From the NCBI RefSeq assembly GCF_003952265.1, contig NZ_CP034438.1:1674001-1738000 (forward strand): a DNA stretch of 64,000 bases, given 5' to 3'. Under the pieces are notes generated by a model that was not told where the DNA came from, searched no databases, and worked only from the letters and a program-made list of their open reading frames with translations. Made by a program: the position numbers and the translations under genes. The stretch comes from Flaviflexus salsibiostraticola. Lineage in GTDB: Bacteria > Actinomycetota > Actinomycetes > Actinomycetales > Actinomycetaceae. Below, one piece after another: positions 28,128 through 38,199 of this stretch (position 1 is its first letter; each line of letters starts with the position of its first letter).

Positions 28128-30122
28128 GTGACCACTACCCTACGCCTGCTCAATCCGGCGGGGATCTCCTGGCCGATCATCGTCGGAGTCCTCGCCACGA
28201 TCGTCGCCGGTCTGACGACCGGAATCTACGCGGAGGCACTCCTCGCAGACCCGGGGGCGGCGACGCGGTGGGCGGTCCCTCTCCTCACGTACGCCCGCGA
28301 CTTCACGGCAGCGCTCACCCTTGGCGGCTTCCTCGTCGCCGCGACCATCTACTCGCCGACGATGGAGGAGCGGCCGCGCAGGAGGGTCACGTACGATTCG
28401 CCCGAGTGGTCGCGGATCATGCGGTTCTCACGGACAGCGGCGATCATCTGGCCGATCATCGAGGCCGCGCTCCTCATCGTCACCTACTCGCAGGTCGGCG
28501 GCATCGCACTCACCTCTCCCTCCCTCGGCGCGGGCCTGTGGCAGTTCATCACCGCCATCGAGCTCGGCCAGATCATGGTCTGGTCCGTCGTCCTCACGGT
28601 GCTCGTCTCGATCGTCGCCGTCATGGTCTCAACCCTCGGCGGGGCCGCCTGGGGCGTGGGGCTCTCCGCCGTCGCCATGGTTCCGATCGCACTGACCGGC
28701 CACGCCTCCGGGGCCGCGTCCCACACGCTCGCCGTCTCCTCGATCTACATCCACCTGCTCGCCATGAGCGCGTGGGTGGGTGGCCTCATCGCCCTCCTCG
28801 CGACCGCGCCCCGGCAGCGCCGCCTCGCATCCTACGTCCACCGCTACTCGGCGATCGCGGGGTGGGCGGTGGGCCTGACGGTCTATTCGGGGTTCCTCGC
28901 GGCATTCATCCGCTTCAACGCACCGAGCGAGCTCGTGACGACGAGCTACGGCAGGCTGCTCCTTGCGAAGGTGCTCGCGACCGGCCTGCTCGCCCTCGCG
29001 GGCCTCATCCACCGCAGGCGGACGATCGCCGTCGTCGAGTCGACGCCGCGGCCCTTCACGCGTCTCGCCGTCGGCGAGGGCCTCCTCATGGCCGGGATCA
29101 TCGGCGTGGCCGCAGCGCTTGGCAACTCGGCGCCGCCGGTGCCGCAGGACCCCGTGCCCGACCCGTCCCCGACCTTCCTCCTGTCGCAGAACCCTGTCCC
29201 GCCCTACCCGGAGGCGATCAACTACCTCACCCAGTGGCGACTGGAGCCGATCCTCGCCCTCGTCGCCGTCGTCGGCATTGTCCAGTACGTGCGCTGGGCC
29301 AGGCGCCTGCGGCGCCGGGGCGATGCATGGTCGGGTGCGCGGACGTTCTCATGGGTGCTCGGCATGGTCGTGTTCTTCTGGATCACGAACGGCGGGCCGA
29401 CGGTCTACGGGGCGGTCCTCTTCTCGTCCCATATGTTCATGCACATGGTGCTCGCCATGGTCATCCCCATCCTCATGGTCCTCGGCGCGCCCGTCTCACT
29501 CGTGGCGCGGGCCGTGCCCGCCCGCACCGACGGCTCACGCGGCGGGCGGGAGATCCTCCTCGCGGTCGCCCACTCCCGCTACGGCGGCTTCTGGGCGAAC
29601 CCGATCATCGCCGCCATCAACTTCGCGGGGTCCCTCGTCCTCTTCTACTTCACGGACCTCTTCTATCTCTCCCTCACGACGCATGTCGGTCACCTGCTCA
29701 TGGTCGCCCACTTCACGCTGGCCGGGTACATGTTCACCAACGCCCTCATCGGGATCGACCCCGGACCGACACGGCCACCGTACGCGCTGCGTCTTGTCCT
29801 CCTGTTCGCGACGATGGCATTCCACGCCTTCTTCGGCATCGCCGTCATCTCCTCGACGAGCGTGCTCGCGAACGAGTTCTTCGGATGGCTGGGACTGCCG
29901 TGGGGGGTGGACGCCCTCGCCGACCAGGAGGTCGGCGGCGCCATCACCTGGGGCATCGGCGAGTTCCCAACCGTCGCGCTCGCGATCGCGGTCGCCGTCG
30001 CGTGGAGCATGTCCGAGGATCGGCAGGCGAAGCAGAGTGACCGCCGGGCCGACCGGGATGACGATGCCGAGCTGAGGGCCTATAACGAGATGCTGGCGGC
30101 CCGGGCGCGGGGCGGAAAATGA
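28128..30122 (+). CDS. CopD-CtaG fusion: copper resistance / cytochrome c oxidase assembly membrane protein
   Basis: 664 residues with about 15 membrane helices. The N-terminal ~330 residues match CopD copper-resistance permease proteins (HLLAMSAWVGGLIAL; YGRLLLAKVLATGLLALAG). The C-terminal half matches the caa3-oxidase assembly factor CtaG (SSHMFMHMVLAMVIPILMVLGAP; HFTLAGYMFTNALIGIDPGP), with several conserved His that could bind copper. The fusion is common in actinobacteria. It probably delivers copper for oxidase assembly. The GTG start has TACTCT 6 nt upstream. It is divergent from moxR by 59 bp. Confidence 0.87.
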   Translation: MTTTLRLLNPAGISWPIIVGVLATIVAGLTTGIYAEALLADPGAATRWAVPLLTYARDFTAALTLGGFLVAATIYSPTMEERPRRRVTYDSPEWSRIMRFSRTAAIIWPIIEAALLIVTYSQVGGIALTSPSLGAGLWQFITAIELGQIMVWSVVLTVLVSIVAVMVSTLGGAAWGVGLSAVAMVPIALTGHASGAASHTLAVSSIYIHLLAMSAWVGGLIALLATAPRQRRLASYVHRYSAIAGWAVGLTVYSGFLAAFIRFNAPSELVTTSYGRLLLAKVLATGLLALAGLIHRRRTIAVVESTPRPFTRLAVGEGLLMAGIIGVAAALGNSAPPVPQDPVPDPSPTFLLSQNPVPPYPEAINYLTQWRLEPILALVAVVGIVQYVRWARRLRRRGDAWSGARTFSWVLGMVVFFWITNGGPTVYGAVLFSSHMFMHMVLAMVIPILMVLGAPVSLVARAVPARTDGSRGGREILLAVAHSRYGGFWANPIIAAINFAGSLVLFYFTDLFYLSLTTHVGHLLMVAHFTLAGYMFTNALIGIDPGPTRPPYALRLVLLFATMAFHAFFGIAVISSTSVLANEFFGWLGLPWGVDALADQEVGGAITWGIGEFPTVALAIAVAVAWSMSEDRQAKQSDRRADRDDDAELRAYNEMLAARARGGK

Positions 30123-30195
30123 CCGCGGGCGGCGACCTGTGCCAAGATTGACCCATCCCGCCGCCGAGGGCGGGGGAGAGAAGACGGATGCGACG

Positions 30196-31032
30196 ATGAA
30201 TAACGAGCCGCAGAAGGCACCGGGACTGAGCGCCGGGGTCAAGTCCATGCTCATCATCCTGGGCATCATGCTGTCGATCATCATCTTCCTCATCTGGTCC
30301 GCGATCATCCGCGGCGCCGGCGACATCGCGGCAGGCTCACTCACCGGCCCCGGGCAGACCCAGTCCGAGGCTGCCGAGCAGACGGACGACTCGGGTTCGA
30401 CCACGGACCCGGTCGCGATCGCACGCGAGCCGATCATCGCCATGGTCAATGCCCCCGCCTGCGAGAACCCCGAGAACGACGCAGCCCTCCTGTCGGACCT
30501 CGTGACGGCCTCCTCGGGCGGACTGGCGGAGGACGACCGCCAGCTCATCATCGACACCCTCCACCGGGTGGACGAGACCTGCCCGAAGGACTTCTCGCTC
30601 GAGCTCTCGGCCCGACTCTCGGGCCCGGGAGCCGCCCTCGAGCTGTCCCAGATATCTGCCGAGGCCGACTGGGTGAGCAGGGCCCGGCCCGCCCCGGACG
30701 GCGCGACTACGATCTCGCACTTCTCGACGGACCGCCGCAACATCCACTGCACGCTCGAGAGCACCCGCGCCGCGTGCTCGATCTACACGTACTCCTTCCC
30801 CTCGATCCCCGCCTCATGCGAGACGTACACCCAGACCTTCGTCGTCCAGGAGTCGACAGATGCGAACGCGCTGTGCTCCTGGCGGCTCCAGTCCGAGAAC
30901 GAGGTCGGTCCGGGTGTCTACGCGAACGAGAACTTCGCGTGCGAGGTCAAGGAGAACTCCTCGGTCGAGTGCTGGTCCCAGCTGTCGGGTAAGGGCTTCG
31001 AGGTCAACCGCACGGGATCCCGAACCTTCTGA
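30196..31032 (+). CDS. Single-pass membrane protein with Cys-rich extracellular part, unknown function
   Basis: 278 residues from ATG 30196 (the frame is open to ATG 30139, but that start lacks support). One membrane helix at about 17-40 is followed by a Thr/Ser/Glu linker. The outer part has eight well-spaced cysteines (ACENPEND, ETCPKD, IHCTLE, AACSIY, SCETYT, LCSWRL, ACEVKE, ECWSQL) that could make four disulfides. No family is recognised. It follows the CopD-CtaG gene by 73 bp. Confidence 0.65.
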   Translation: MNNEPQKAPGLSAGVKSMLIILGIMLSIIIFLIWSAIIRGAGDIAAGSLTGPGQTQSEAAEQTDDSGSTTDPVAIAREPIIAMVNAPACENPENDAALLSDLVTASSGGLAEDDRQLIIDTLHRVDETCPKDFSLELSARLSGPGAALELSQISAEADWVSRARPAPDGATTISHFSTDRRNIHCTLESTRAACSIYTYSFPSIPASCETYTQTFVVQESTDANALCSWRLQSENEVGPGVYANENFACEVKENSSVECWSQLSGKGFEVNRTGSRTF

Positions 31033-31085
31033 CCCGAGCATCCCTACGTCCCAAATCTTCACGATTTTATCCGTGATAATGAGGT

Positions 31086-31865
31086 ATGGCTTCTAAAGGG
31101 TGGGTGCCGAACTATCACGGCGCATGGGCGATGATCATCGTCCCTCCGTTCGTCGGAATGATCCTCTCCTCCTTCCATCTCGAGCATCTGCTCCTGCTCG
31201 CCGTGTGGTGGATCGGCTACTTCGCCTTCTTCTCGACCGGGCTGTGGCTGCGGTCCCGCCGTAAGCCCCGCTACCGCCGGCCCGTCATCGTCTACGGCGC
31301 GCTCACGGCGCTCGCGGGACTGCCGCTCGCTCTCCTCGTGCCGGAGCTCCTCATCTGGATCCCTGTCTTCGCGCCGCTCGTCCTCATCACCCTCCACCAG
31401 TCGATCAACCGGAGGGACCGCTCGCTGCTCAACGACACCGTCACGGTCCTCGCGGCCGGGCTCCTCACCCCGGTCGCCTTCCACCTCGCCACGGTCCTCG
31501 GCACCGTGCCCGCGGGCAGGCATGGTTGGGAGGCGTGGGACTGGATGTGGCTGGCGGCGGCCTCGATCACGGCCTACTTCATCGGCACCGCCTTCTACGT
31601 GAAAACGAACATCCGCGAGCGCGGCAACGAGGGGTTCTTCTGGCTGGCGGTCGGATATCACGCGGTCTTCGCCGTCGCTGCGACGGTGCTGGCGGCGATG
31701 GGGGTCGTCCCCATCCTTCACGCCATTGTCTGGTGGGCCGTCACCGCCCGGACGTGGGCGGTCGCCACCTATTCACGGAGGATCGGCCGGAGGATCTCGG
31801 CGAAGGCCATCGGCATGTGGGAGGTCGTGACGACCATCGCGGTGACCGGGTCGCTCCTCCTCTGA
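31086..31865 (+). CDS. YwiC-like integral membrane protein
   Basis: 259 residues with about seven hydrophobic helices. The N-terminus (KGWVPNYHGAWAMIIVPPFVG) and the internal HQSINRRDRSLLNDT match the YwiC-like family of Gram-positive bacteria, which has no known biochemical role. The start has GATAAT only 5 nt upstream, so it is probably leaderless or nearly so. It stands alone between convergent and unrelated genes. Confidence 0.75.
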   Translation: MASKGWVPNYHGAWAMIIVPPFVGMILSSFHLEHLLLLAVWWIGYFAFFSTGLWLRSRRKPRYRRPVIVYGALTALAGLPLALLVPELLIWIPVFAPLVLITLHQSINRRDRSLLNDTVTVLAAGLLTPVAFHLATVLGTVPAGRHGWEAWDWMWLAAASITAYFIGTAFYVKTNIRERGNEGFFWLAVGYHAVFAVAATVLAAMGVVPILHAIVWWAVTARTWAVATYSRRIGRRISAKAIGMWEVVTTIAVTGSLLL

Positions 31866-32031
31866 CAGTGCCAAGCCCGGCGTCAGGCCCGGCCTGTCGC
31901 CCTGAAGGCGCGATGTCCTGCCCTGAAGCTCCGGTTCCGAAGCGGGCACGGCGCGGACGTCACTGATTCATCCTCACAACACCGGCCTTCGCTCACCGAC
32001 CAACGGCGACCGTCCGGTCCCCGCGCCGCAG

Positions 32032-33087
32032 TCACCGGGCGGCGTAGAGACGAGCAGCCGCCGTAATCCGCTCGTTCGCGGCGGTCGAGCCGATGCTGAT
32101 GCGGACTCCATCGCCCGGGAACGCGCGGACGGTGATCCCGCTGCGGGTCGCGGCCTCAACGAACGGCTCCGTGTCCGCCATCTCCAGCCACAGGAAGTTC
32201 GCCTCAGAGCGCGGCACGTCGAACCCGAGTGCGGCAAGTTCTGCCGCGACGCGCTTCCGCTCGGCGGCGACGAAGTCCGTCCTCATCCGCACCTCGTCCG
32301 CCTCGTCGAGCGCGGCGATCGCCGCGCTCTGGGAGAGGGAGTTGACGCCGAAGGGGGTGGCGACCGCACGGAGGGTCGCGGCGACGTCCGGGTGGGCGAT
32401 CGCGTAGCCGACCCGGAGGCCGGCGAGCGAGTAGGCCTTCGAGAAGGTGCGGAGGATGACAAGGTTCGGGTGATCGGCCAGGAGCTCGACCGAGCGGATC
32501 GGGTCGACCATGCGGACGAAGTCGATGTAGGCCTCATCGAGGACGACGAGCACGTCGTCGCCCACCCTCTTGAGGAAGCGGAACAGCTCCCGGTGGGTGA
32601 GGGCCGTGCCGGTTGGGTTATTCGGTGAGCAGACCATGATCGCGGCGGTCCTGTCCGTGACCGCATCCGCCATCGCATCGAGGTCGTGGCCGCCCGCCGG
32701 GGTGAGTGGGACCGGAACGGCCGTGCCGCCAGCGACGGTGATGGCGATGGGGTAGGCCTCGAAGCTGCGCCAGGCGATGACGACCTCACTGCCCGGGAAG
32801 CAGGCGGCGTCGAGGATCTTCTCGATCATGGCGACCGACCCATTCGAGGCGACGATGCTGTCCGCGCTCACGCCGTGAAACGCGGCGATCCTCGCCGTCA
32901 ACCTCGTCGCGTGCATGTCCGGATACATGTGGAGGGAGCCGATGCCCTGGGCGATGACGGCCTGAACCGAGGGGAACGGGCCGTAGGGCATCTCGTTCGA
33001 GGAGAGTTTGATGACCGAGGGGTCCGCGCCGGGCCTGCCGGGCACGTAGGCGGGAATGGCGGACAGGTCATCACGGAACAGGCTCAT
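32032..33087 (-). CDS. hisC: Histidinol-phosphate / aromatic aminotransferase
   Basis: 351 residues, a class I/II PLP-dependent transaminase. Visible motifs are KLSSNEMPYGP at the N-terminus, SPNNPTGT, DEAYIDF and the PLP-lysine region RTFSKAYSLAGLRVGYA. This subgroup covers HisC and the phenylalanine transaminase Pat. No other his genes are nearby, so an aromatic amino-acid role is also possible. ATG 33087 (MSLFRDDLSAIPAY) is the family start; six more codons are open upstream. Confidence 0.85.
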   Translation of the reverse strand: MSLFRDDLSAIPAYVPGRPGADPSVIKLSSNEMPYGPFPSVQAVIAQGIGSLHMYPDMHATRLTARIAAFHGVSADSIVASNGSVAMIEKILDAACFPGSEVVIAWRSFEAYPIAITVAGGTAVPVPLTPAGGHDLDAMADAVTDRTAAIMVCSPNNPTGTALTHRELFRFLKRVGDDVLVVLDEAYIDFVRMVDPIRSVELLADHPNLVILRTFSKAYSLAGLRVGYAIAHPDVAATLRAVATPFGVNSLSQSAAIAALDEADEVRMRTDFVAAERKRVAAELAALGFDVPRSEANFLWLEMADTEPFVEAATRSGITVRAFPGDGVRISIGSTAANERITAAARLYAAR

Positions 33088-33122
33088 GCACCCATCATCT
33101 CCCACTCAGTAGTGTGGTGCCC

Positions 33123-33506
33123 ATGAAGTTCATTGTTCGCACCCTGGTCTCCGCGCTCGCCCTGTGGCTGACGAGCCTGCTGCTGCCCGGCATCGAGGCC
33201 CCTGCCGCCCAGTCCGACACGCAGTTCGCGCTCTACCTCCTCGGCATCGGAGCGATCTTCACCCTCGTCTCCATGATCATCCGGCCGATCATCGTCGTCC
33301 TGTCGATCCCGTTCTACATCCTCACCCTCGGACTGTGGGCGCTCGTCGTCAACGCCCTCATCCTCCTCCTCTCCTCGTGGATCGCCGATCAATTCGGCTG
33401 GGGCATGACGGTCGACGGGTTCTGGTGGGCCGTTGCCGGCGGCCTCGTCGTCGCCATCATCATCATGATCATCGACGCGTTCCTGCCGAAGAGCCTGCGC
33501 CGATGA
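33123..33506 (+). CDS. Phage-holin-like (DUF/PF04020 type) four-helix membrane protein
   Basis: 127 residues with four hydrophobic segments: LVSALALWLTSLLLPGIEA, LGIGAIFTLVSMIIRPII, SIPFYILTLGLWALVVNALIL and VAGGLVVAIIIMIIDAFLP. This matches the widespread 'phage holin family 4' membrane proteins of bacterial chromosomes, which are generally not phage proteins. ATG 33123 has TAGTGT 7 nt upstream and no Shine-Dalgarno sequence. Its stop overlaps the next gene by ATGA. Confidence 0.8.
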   Translation: MKFIVRTLVSALALWLTSLLLPGIEAPAAQSDTQFALYLLGIGAIFTLVSMIIRPIIVVLSIPFYILTLGLWALVVNALILLLSSWIADQFGWGMTVDGFWWAVAGGLVVAIIIMIIDAFLPKSLRR

Positions 33507-34261
33507 CCTTCGTCAAGCGGGGCAGTCGGCGCCAGATCGCCTTCGAGGCGGCGGGGCTGGCCGATCTTGCTGCGCACGGCGCCCGGGCCGCCGAACTCGC
33601 CTGGGTGGAGGAGACGTCGCTCGCGACAGTCCGGATCGAGAGCGCACCCGCCACGCGGGAGCATGCCCGCGAGCTCGGGAGGATGCTCGCCAGCCTTCAT
33701 TCCCACGGCGGAGATCGCGTCTTCGGACAGGCCCCGCCCGGCTTCGACCTCGCCGAGCACGGCGCGGGGACCATGGGCCAGGAGGCCCTCCCTCTCGTGA
33801 CCGGGGGTGCCCGGCCGTGGGGAGTCTTCTACGCGGAGGACCGGATCCTCCCCTACCTCGACTCCGCCCTCGCGGGCGGATCGATCGATGCCGATGGTGC
33901 CGACACGATCCATGCGCTCGCGGAGCGCCTGCGGGACGGCGTGTTCGACACCGACGATCAACCGTCGATCCTCCACGGCGATCTGTGGTCCGGGAACGTC
34001 ATGTGGTCCCCGTCGGGGGCCGTGCTCATCGACCCCGCCTCGCACACCGGCCACCGGGAGTCGGACCTTGCGCAGCTCACCGTGTTCGGCGTGCCGCATG
34101 GTGAGGACATCATCGGCGGATACGAGGAGGTCCATCCCCTCTCGGACGGATGGCGAGAGCGGGTCGGCCTGCACCAGCTCCACATCCTCATCGTCCACGC
34201 CTCACTCTTCGGCGGCAGTTACGGCAACCAGACGGTCCGCACGGCGGCCCGCTACGCCTGA
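33503..34261 (+). CDS. Fructosamine-3-kinase-like protein
   Basis: 252 residues, within the aminoglycoside-phosphotransferase superfamily. Catalytic motifs are HGDLWSGNVMW (Asp base) and IDPASHTGHRESDLA (metal-binding Asp), with ELGRMLASLH earlier. These match the fructosamine kinase family, which repairs glycated proteins. The N-lobe is short, as in other bacterial members. ATG 33503 overlaps the holin-like stop, so the two are translationally coupled. Confidence 0.83.
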   Translation: MTFVKRGSRRQIAFEAAGLADLAAHGARAAELAWVEETSLATVRIESAPATREHARELGRMLASLHSHGGDRVFGQAPPGFDLAEHGAGTMGQEALPLVTGGARPWGVFYAEDRILPYLDSALAGGSIDADGADTIHALAERLRDGVFDTDDQPSILHGDLWSGNVMWSPSGAVLIDPASHTGHRESDLAQLTVFGVPHGEDIIGGYEEVHPLSDGWRERVGLHQLHILIVHASLFGGSYGNQTVRTAARYA

Positions 34262-34289
34262 CCGCCTGCTGCGCCTGACTGACTCACGC

Positions 34290-35969
34290 TCAGCGCTGTC
34301 TGAGATAGGGCTCGATCTGGGCCTTCGCCTCCCTGCGGAGCACCTTGCCGAGCATCGACCTCGGCAGGTCGAGGACGGGCACAATGCGGCGGGGCACCTT
34401 GTATCCGGCCAGGTACTGGCGGCAGTAGGCCCGCACCGCCTCCGTGTCGAGGGTCTCGCCCTTGGTGATGACAACGGCGGCCACCACCTCCTCGCCGGAT
34501 CCACTGTCGAAGCCGACCACCGCGGCATCCTCAATCGCCGGGTGCGTGACGAGGATCTGCTCGACCTCCGAGGGTGCCACGTTGAAGCCGCCGGTGATGA
34601 TGAGCTCGCGGACCCGGTCGACGATCGTCGTGAAGCCATCCTCGTCGACGGTGACAATATCTCCAGTGCGAAGCCAGCCCCCGGGCAGGAGGGTCTCTCT
34701 CGTCTCCTCCTCGTTCTCCCAGTAGCCCTGGAACACCTGCGGGCCGCGGAGGAGCAGTTCACCCTGCTCGCCCTGGGCGACCTCCCCGGCCGGATCCTCG
34801 ATGTCGACAACCCTCATCTCAGTCGAGGGGAAGGGGATCCCGATCGTGCCGGTGCGCCGTGTCGCGTGGAACGGGTTGCCGAGCGCGACAGGCGAGGACT
34901 CGGTCATGCCGTAGCCCTCGACGAGCAGCCCGCCGGACTGCGCCTCCCACATCTCGACGATGTCGTCGGTCAGCTTCATGGCTCCGGAGATGCAGTAGGC
35001 GGCCGATGAGAGGGAGATGCCGCGCTCCTTCGCGCGCTCAGCTGTCTTCCGGTAGATCGGCGGCACCGCGCAGTAGACCGTCGGCGGGTGCTTCTTCACC
35101 GCGTCGAGGACCAGGTCGACATCGAAGCGCGGGAAGAGGATGAGGTTGGCCTGCTTGAGGATCCCGAAGGTGAGGTAAAGGGTCATACCGAACGCGTGGA
35201 ACATCGGCAGCAGCGCGTAGACGTTCTCCCGGCCCGTCTGCGCGCCCAGCATCCACGCCTCGCCCTGGCGGGCGTTCGCGTACAGGTTCCGGTGGCTGAG
35301 CATTGCCCCCTTCGGGGCTCCCGTCGTCCCCGACGTGTACTGGATGACGGCGAGGTCGTCGACGTCGGGCCGCGGATGCTCGTCCGCAAGCGCGGGCCCA
35401 GACAGCAGGTCCTTCCAGGGGATGGTGCCCATTGTCACCGTTGTCAGCGCGTCCCTCTTCTTCCGGAGGGAGGCGACCGGCAGGCCGAGCGCCCAGCGCT
35501 TGAGTACCGGGAACTCATCGAGCAGGTTGACGGCGACGATGGAATCGACATCGAAGGATTGGATCTTCTCAACAGACGTATCCCAGGCGATGACGACACG
35601 GGCGCGATGGTCGTTGAACTGGGCGAGCAGCTCTCGTTCTGTATAGAGCGGATTGTGCTCGACGACGATCGCACCGAGCCGCAGCACCGCGTAGAACGCA
35701 ACGACATGCTGAGGGCAGTTGGGGAGGATGAGGGCGACGCGGTCGCCGGGGCGCACGCCGAGCCGGCGCAGCCCCTCGGCGACGGAGGCGATCTGCTCCC
35801 CGAGGGTCGCGTACGTCGTCTCGCGGCCGAAGAAGGTCATAGCGGGGCGCTCGCCGCCCTGCTCAACAGCGGTCTCGACGAGTTCGATGAGGGAGTCGGT
35901 CGGCATCTCGATCTCAGCGGGAACACCCGGCTGGTAGTGGGCCGTCCATGGCAGAGCGTCGTGGGTCAT
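34290..35969 (-). CDS. Long-chain fatty-acid-CoA ligase (FadD-like)
   Basis: 559 residues, normal for the ANL superfamily. Motifs include YTSGTTGAPKGAM (P-loop), EGYGMTESSPVA, WLRTGDIVTVDEDGFTTIVDR and the C-terminal GKVLRREAK lysine. It activates fatty acids to acyl-AMP and then acyl-CoA. ATG 35969 (MTHDALPW) is taken as start, with a GAAG stretch just before it and TATCGT 13 nt upstream. It is divergent from purB. Confidence 0.9.
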   Translation of the reverse strand: MTHDALPWTAHYQPGVPAEIEMPTDSLIELVETAVEQGGERPAMTFFGRETTYATLGEQIASVAEGLRRLGVRPGDRVALILPNCPQHVVAFYAVLRLGAIVVEHNPLYTERELLAQFNDHRARVVIAWDTSVEKIQSFDVDSIVAVNLLDEFPVLKRWALGLPVASLRKKRDALTTVTMGTIPWKDLLSGPALADEHPRPDVDDLAVIQYTSGTTGAPKGAMLSHRNLYANARQGEAWMLGAQTGRENVYALLPMFHAFGMTLYLTFGILKQANLILFPRFDVDLVLDAVKKHPPTVYCAVPPIYRKTAERAKERGISLSSAAYCISGAMKLTDDIVEMWEAQSGGLLVEGYGMTESSPVALGNPFHATRRTGTIGIPFPSTEMRVVDIEDPAGEVAQGEQGELLLRGPQVFQGYWENEEETRETLLPGGWLRTGDIVTVDEDGFTTIVDRVRELIITGGFNVAPSEVEQILVTHPAIEDAAVVGFDSGSGEEVVAAVVITKGETLDTEAVRAYCRQYLAGYKVPRRIVPVLDLPRSMLGKVLRREAKAQIEPYLRQR

Positions 35970-36086
35970 GCCTTCATCTTCGACGATAAGAGCCGGTCGG
36001 GGCAACAGACGATGGCGGAATCCGAGAACCCCCACACTCTGTGGCGGAGCGGGCGGCAAACGGCCACGTGTCGCTAGCATGGTGCC

Positions 36087-37424
36087 ATGAGCACTCTCAG
36101 CCCGCTTGACGGCCGGTACGCATCAGCAGTGTCCCCCCTTGTCGACCATCTCTCCGAAGACGCACTCAACAGGGCGCGTGTCACGGTCGAGGTCGAATGG
36201 CTCATCTACCTCGTCGACGCCGGCATCCTGCCCGGCGAGTTCAGCCCCGAGGAGCGGGAGGAGATGCGGGGGATCGTCGTCGACGCCGCCGAGCTCGCCG
36301 AGATCGAGGCCGAGACCCGCCACGACGTCAAGGCAGTCGAGTACTACCTGCGCCGGAGGGTCAAGTACCCCGACATCGTCCATATCTTCTGCACCTCCGA
36401 GGACATCAACAACCTCGCGTATGCACTGACGATCAGGGATGCCGTGCACACCGTGTGGCTGCCGGCCGCCAAGCGGCTCGTCGGCGCGATCGAGGAGCTC
36501 GCCTACGAGCACCGGGATCAGCCGATGCTGTCCCGCACCCACGGACAGACGGCCACCCCGACCACCCTCGGCAAGGAGATGGCGGTGTTCGCCTGGCGGC
36601 TCACCCGCCAGCTCGAGCGGATTGCGAAGACCGAGTACCTCGGCAAGATCAACGGCGCGACCGGCACGTACGGCGCCCACGTCGCGGCCCTGCCGGAGGT
36701 CGACTGGATCACCCACTCCCGCCTCTTCGTCGAGTCGCTCGGGCTGACGTGGAATCCGCTCACCACCCAGATCGAGTCCCACGACTGGCAGGCCGAGCTG
36801 TACTCCGACATCGCCCGCTTCAATAGGATCCTCCACAACTTCGCGACCGACGTGTGGACCTACATCTCCCTCGACTACTTCCACCAGAACCTCGCCGCGC
36901 AAGGCTCGACCGGCTCGTCGACAATGCCGCACAAGGTCAATCCGATCCGGTTCGAGAACGCGGAGGCCAACCTTGAGATCTCCTGCGCCCTGCTCGATGT
37001 GCTCGCCGCGACGCTCGTGACGAGCCGCATGCAGCGCGACCTCACCGACTCGTCCACCCAGCGCAACATCGGCGTCGCCTTCGGCCACTCGCTCCTCGCG
37101 ATCGACAACGTCACCCGGGGCCTCGCGGGGCTCGAGGTCGGCACCGAGGCGCTCGCCCGCGACCTCGACAATGCGTGGGAGGTGCTCGGTGAGCCGATCC
37201 AGCAGGCGATGAGGGCCGCCGCGATCAATGGGGCGACCGGCATGGACAACCCGTACGAGCGGCTCAAGGACCTCACTCGCGGGCAGAAGGTCACCGAGGA
37301 GATGATGAGGGACTTCATCTCCTCCCTCGGAATCCCCGCCGAGATCGAGGCCCGCCTGCTTGAGCTGACGCCGGCAGGCTACACTGGCCTGGCTTCGAAG
37401 CTCGTCGATCATTTGGGAGAATAA
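36087..37424 (+). CDS. purB: Adenylosuccinate lyase
   Basis: 445 residues, close to the E. coli-type enzyme in length and N-terminus (LSPLDGRYAS). The fumarase/lyase signature GSSTMPHKVNPIRFEN is complete, and the catalytic TSEDINN and HGQTATPT regions are present. It acts twice in purine synthesis, on SAICAR and adenylosuccinate. The ATG has TAGCAT 6 nt upstream (leaderless pattern). The stop TAA overlaps the start of the DedA gene (TAATG). Confidence 0.96.
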   Translation: MSTLSPLDGRYASAVSPLVDHLSEDALNRARVTVEVEWLIYLVDAGILPGEFSPEEREEMRGIVVDAAELAEIEAETRHDVKAVEYYLRRRVKYPDIVHIFCTSEDINNLAYALTIRDAVHTVWLPAAKRLVGAIEELAYEHRDQPMLSRTHGQTATPTTLGKEMAVFAWRLTRQLERIAKTEYLGKINGATGTYGAHVAALPEVDWITHSRLFVESLGLTWNPLTTQIESHDWQAELYSDIARFNRILHNFATDVWTYISLDYFHQNLAAQGSTGSSTMPHKVNPIRFENAEANLEISCALLDVLAATLVTSRMQRDLTDSSTQRNIGVAFGHSLLAIDNVTRGLAGLEVGTEALARDLDNAWEVLGEPIQQAMRAAAINGATGMDNPYERLKDLTRGQKVTEEMMRDFISSLGIPAEIEARLLELTPAGYTGLASKLVDHLGE

Positions 37425-38167
37425 TGCAGCAGGAGCTGACCGGCATCGCCGGATGGGCCGTTGATGTCATGGAGACGCTCGGAGGTTTCGGGGCCTTCCT
37501 CCTCATCGGCCTCGAGAACCTCTTCCCGCCCCTGCCGTCCGAGATCATCCTGCCGTTGGCGGGCTTCACCGCGTCGGTCGGCACCCTCGGCCTCGTTGAG
37601 ATGATCATCTGGTGCACGGCCGGCTCCGTGGTCGGCGCGTGGGCGCTCTACGGCGTGGGCGCGGCCCTCGGCCGGGAACGCACCCGGAGGATCATGGGCG
37701 CCCTGCCGCTCGTCAATGTCGATGACATTGTGCGGACCGAAGCGTGGTTCGACAGGCACGGCAAGTGGACCGTGTTCCTCGGCCGCATGATTCCGATCTT
37801 CCGCTCCCTCATCTCGATCCCGGCCGGCGTCACGAGGATGAGGCTCGCCGGGTTCACCGCCCTCACGCTCGGCGGCTCCCTCATCTGGAACACGATCCTC
37901 ATCGGCGCGGGCTACGCCCTCGGCGAGAACTGGCACGTCGTCGAGGACTGGGTGAGCACGTTCTCCACCGTCGTCGCCATCATCGTCCTCGCCCTCCTCA
38001 TCTGGTGGGTGGCCCGCCGTTCCATCAGCAGCATTAAGGCGAAGAACGGCACACAGGCGGAGGCCACCGAGGCCCCGGAGCATGAGAGCGGCTCAGTGGC
38101 CAGCACCGACACGTCCAGCACCGACGCGTCCAGCGCCGCCACACCTGAGGATCCTGAGCAGCGCTGA
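37424..38167 (+). CDS. DedA-family membrane protein
   Basis: 247 residues. The family hallmarks are ENLFPPLPSEIILPLAG near residues 30-46 and GRMIPIFRSLISIPAGVTRM near 122-141, the region needed for lipid or proton-coupled transport in DedA proteins. Helices follow the usual pattern. A Thr/Ser/Ala/Glu-rich tail of ~45 residues ends the protein. It probably takes part in undecaprenyl-phosphate or phospholipid recycling; which one is not shown by sequence. It overlaps purB by one base. Confidence 0.88.
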   Translation: MQQELTGIAGWAVDVMETLGGFGAFLLIGLENLFPPLPSEIILPLAGFTASVGTLGLVEMIIWCTAGSVVGAWALYGVGAALGRERTRRIMGALPLVNVDDIVRTEAWFDRHGKWTVFLGRMIPIFRSLISIPAGVTRMRLAGFTALTLGGSLIWNTILIGAGYALGENWHVVEDWVSTFSTVVAIIVLALLIWWVARRSISSIKAKNGTQAEATEAPEHESGSVASTDTSSTDASSAATPEDPEQR

Positions 38168-38199
38168 GCTGGACTCGGCCAGAAGTAAGCGAAGACGGA

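Noticed and set aside
33123..33506. Holin-like gene as sign of a prophage
   Set aside because: This holin-like family is common in ordinary bacterial chromosomes, and no other phage gene is near.
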